NCBI GenBank assembly: GCA_964638055.1 | Contig: CAZWXF010000140.1 | Coordinates: forward strand, 1-5,210 | Origin: Prado023 sp964638055 | Lineage (GTDB): Bacteria > Actinomycetota > Actinomycetes > S36-B12 > CAIYMF01 | Direction: 5' to 3' | Length of the DNA: 5,210 nucleotides | In this document: positions 5,179 to 5,210 of the stretch, piece by piece | How the letters are laid out: every line of letters begins with the position of its first letter | Numbering within the stretch: the stretch's first letter is position 1 | Program-made: the position numbers and the translations under genes | Notes under the pieces: generated by a model | Told to the model about the DNA's origin: nothing | Database searches by the model: none | Seen by the model: only the letters and a program-made list of their open reading frames with translations

Positions 5179-5210
5179 AGCGGGCTCGACCCGACCTTGG
5201 TCTCGACAGG

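Larger units (their letters stand above)
5003..5210. repeat. Right cluster of the 19-nt repeat, mixed orientation
   Basis: Exact plus-orientation copies of GGTCTCGACAGGCTCGACC lie at 5003-5021 and 5160-5178. A variant lies at 5040-5058 (GGCTTCGACGGGCTCGACC), and a copy cut by the window end at 5199-5210. Inverted variants lie at 5089-5107 and 5131-5149. Half copies (GGGCTCGACC) follow the exact copies at 5025-5034 and 5182-5191. Most copies are followed, in their own orientation, by GGCG or AGCG, as in the left cluster. Spacings are 29-42 nt. Opposed copies form the hairpins listed separately. No protein gene is supported here. Confidence 0.85.

Noticed and set aside
5003..5210. CRISPR-like array (19-nt repeats, 29-42 nt spacing)
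   Set aside because: Orientation is mixed, copies include halves and variants, spacers are short and partly repeat-derived, there is no cas gene, and the left cluster shows the same repeat as an interspersed element.

Overview
The window is about 70% GC with strongly GC-biased third codon positions. It carries GNAT, SDR, MDR and MaoC proteins of actinobacterial type, and both ends hold clusters of a TCGA-rich 19-nt repeat (GGTCTCGACAGGCTCGACC). Together these suggest a high-GC actinobacterium, perhaps from the Intrasporangiaceae or Nocardioidaceae, where I recall similar repeats; that placement is inference. All six genes lie on the minus strand, so they are described here from high to low coordinates.

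Right end (4897-5210): a gene-free stretch. First comes about 105 bp of unremarkable leader, then a dense cluster of the 19-nt repeat in both orientations, which forms two strong inverted-repeat structures. Next is a stand-alone retinol-dehydrogenase-like SDR (3979-4896). A 124-bp spacer with two GC-rich hairpins follows, then a stand-alone GNAT acetyltransferase (3276-3854), then an 85-bp spacer.

Left two thirds (133-3190): a compact four-gene set that looks like one operon. In transcription order it is an SDR (GTG start), an MDR quinone/enoyl-reductase-like oxidoreductase (ATGA overlap with the SDR), a FabG-type 3-oxoacyl reductase (45-nt gap), and a single-hotdog MaoC/R-hydratase of the M. 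tuberculosis Rv0130 (HtdZ) type (29-nt gap from its preferred start). Three of the four products match the ketoreductase, dehydratase/hydratase and enoyl-reductase steps of an acyl cycle. No ketosynthase, thiolase, acyl-CoA ligase, acyl-CoA dehydrogenase or carrier protein is in the window. The operon probably reshapes acyl-CoA (or related 3-oxo/3-hydroxy/2-enoyl thioester) intermediates made elsewhere; substrate and direction cannot be read from sequence. About 40 nt after the last stop a second repeat cluster begins (1-94), all copies in one orientation.

I saw no RNA gene, CRISPR array, transposase, phage gene or defence system. The genes look like ordinary chromosomal metabolism. The least explained element is the repeat family at both edges.
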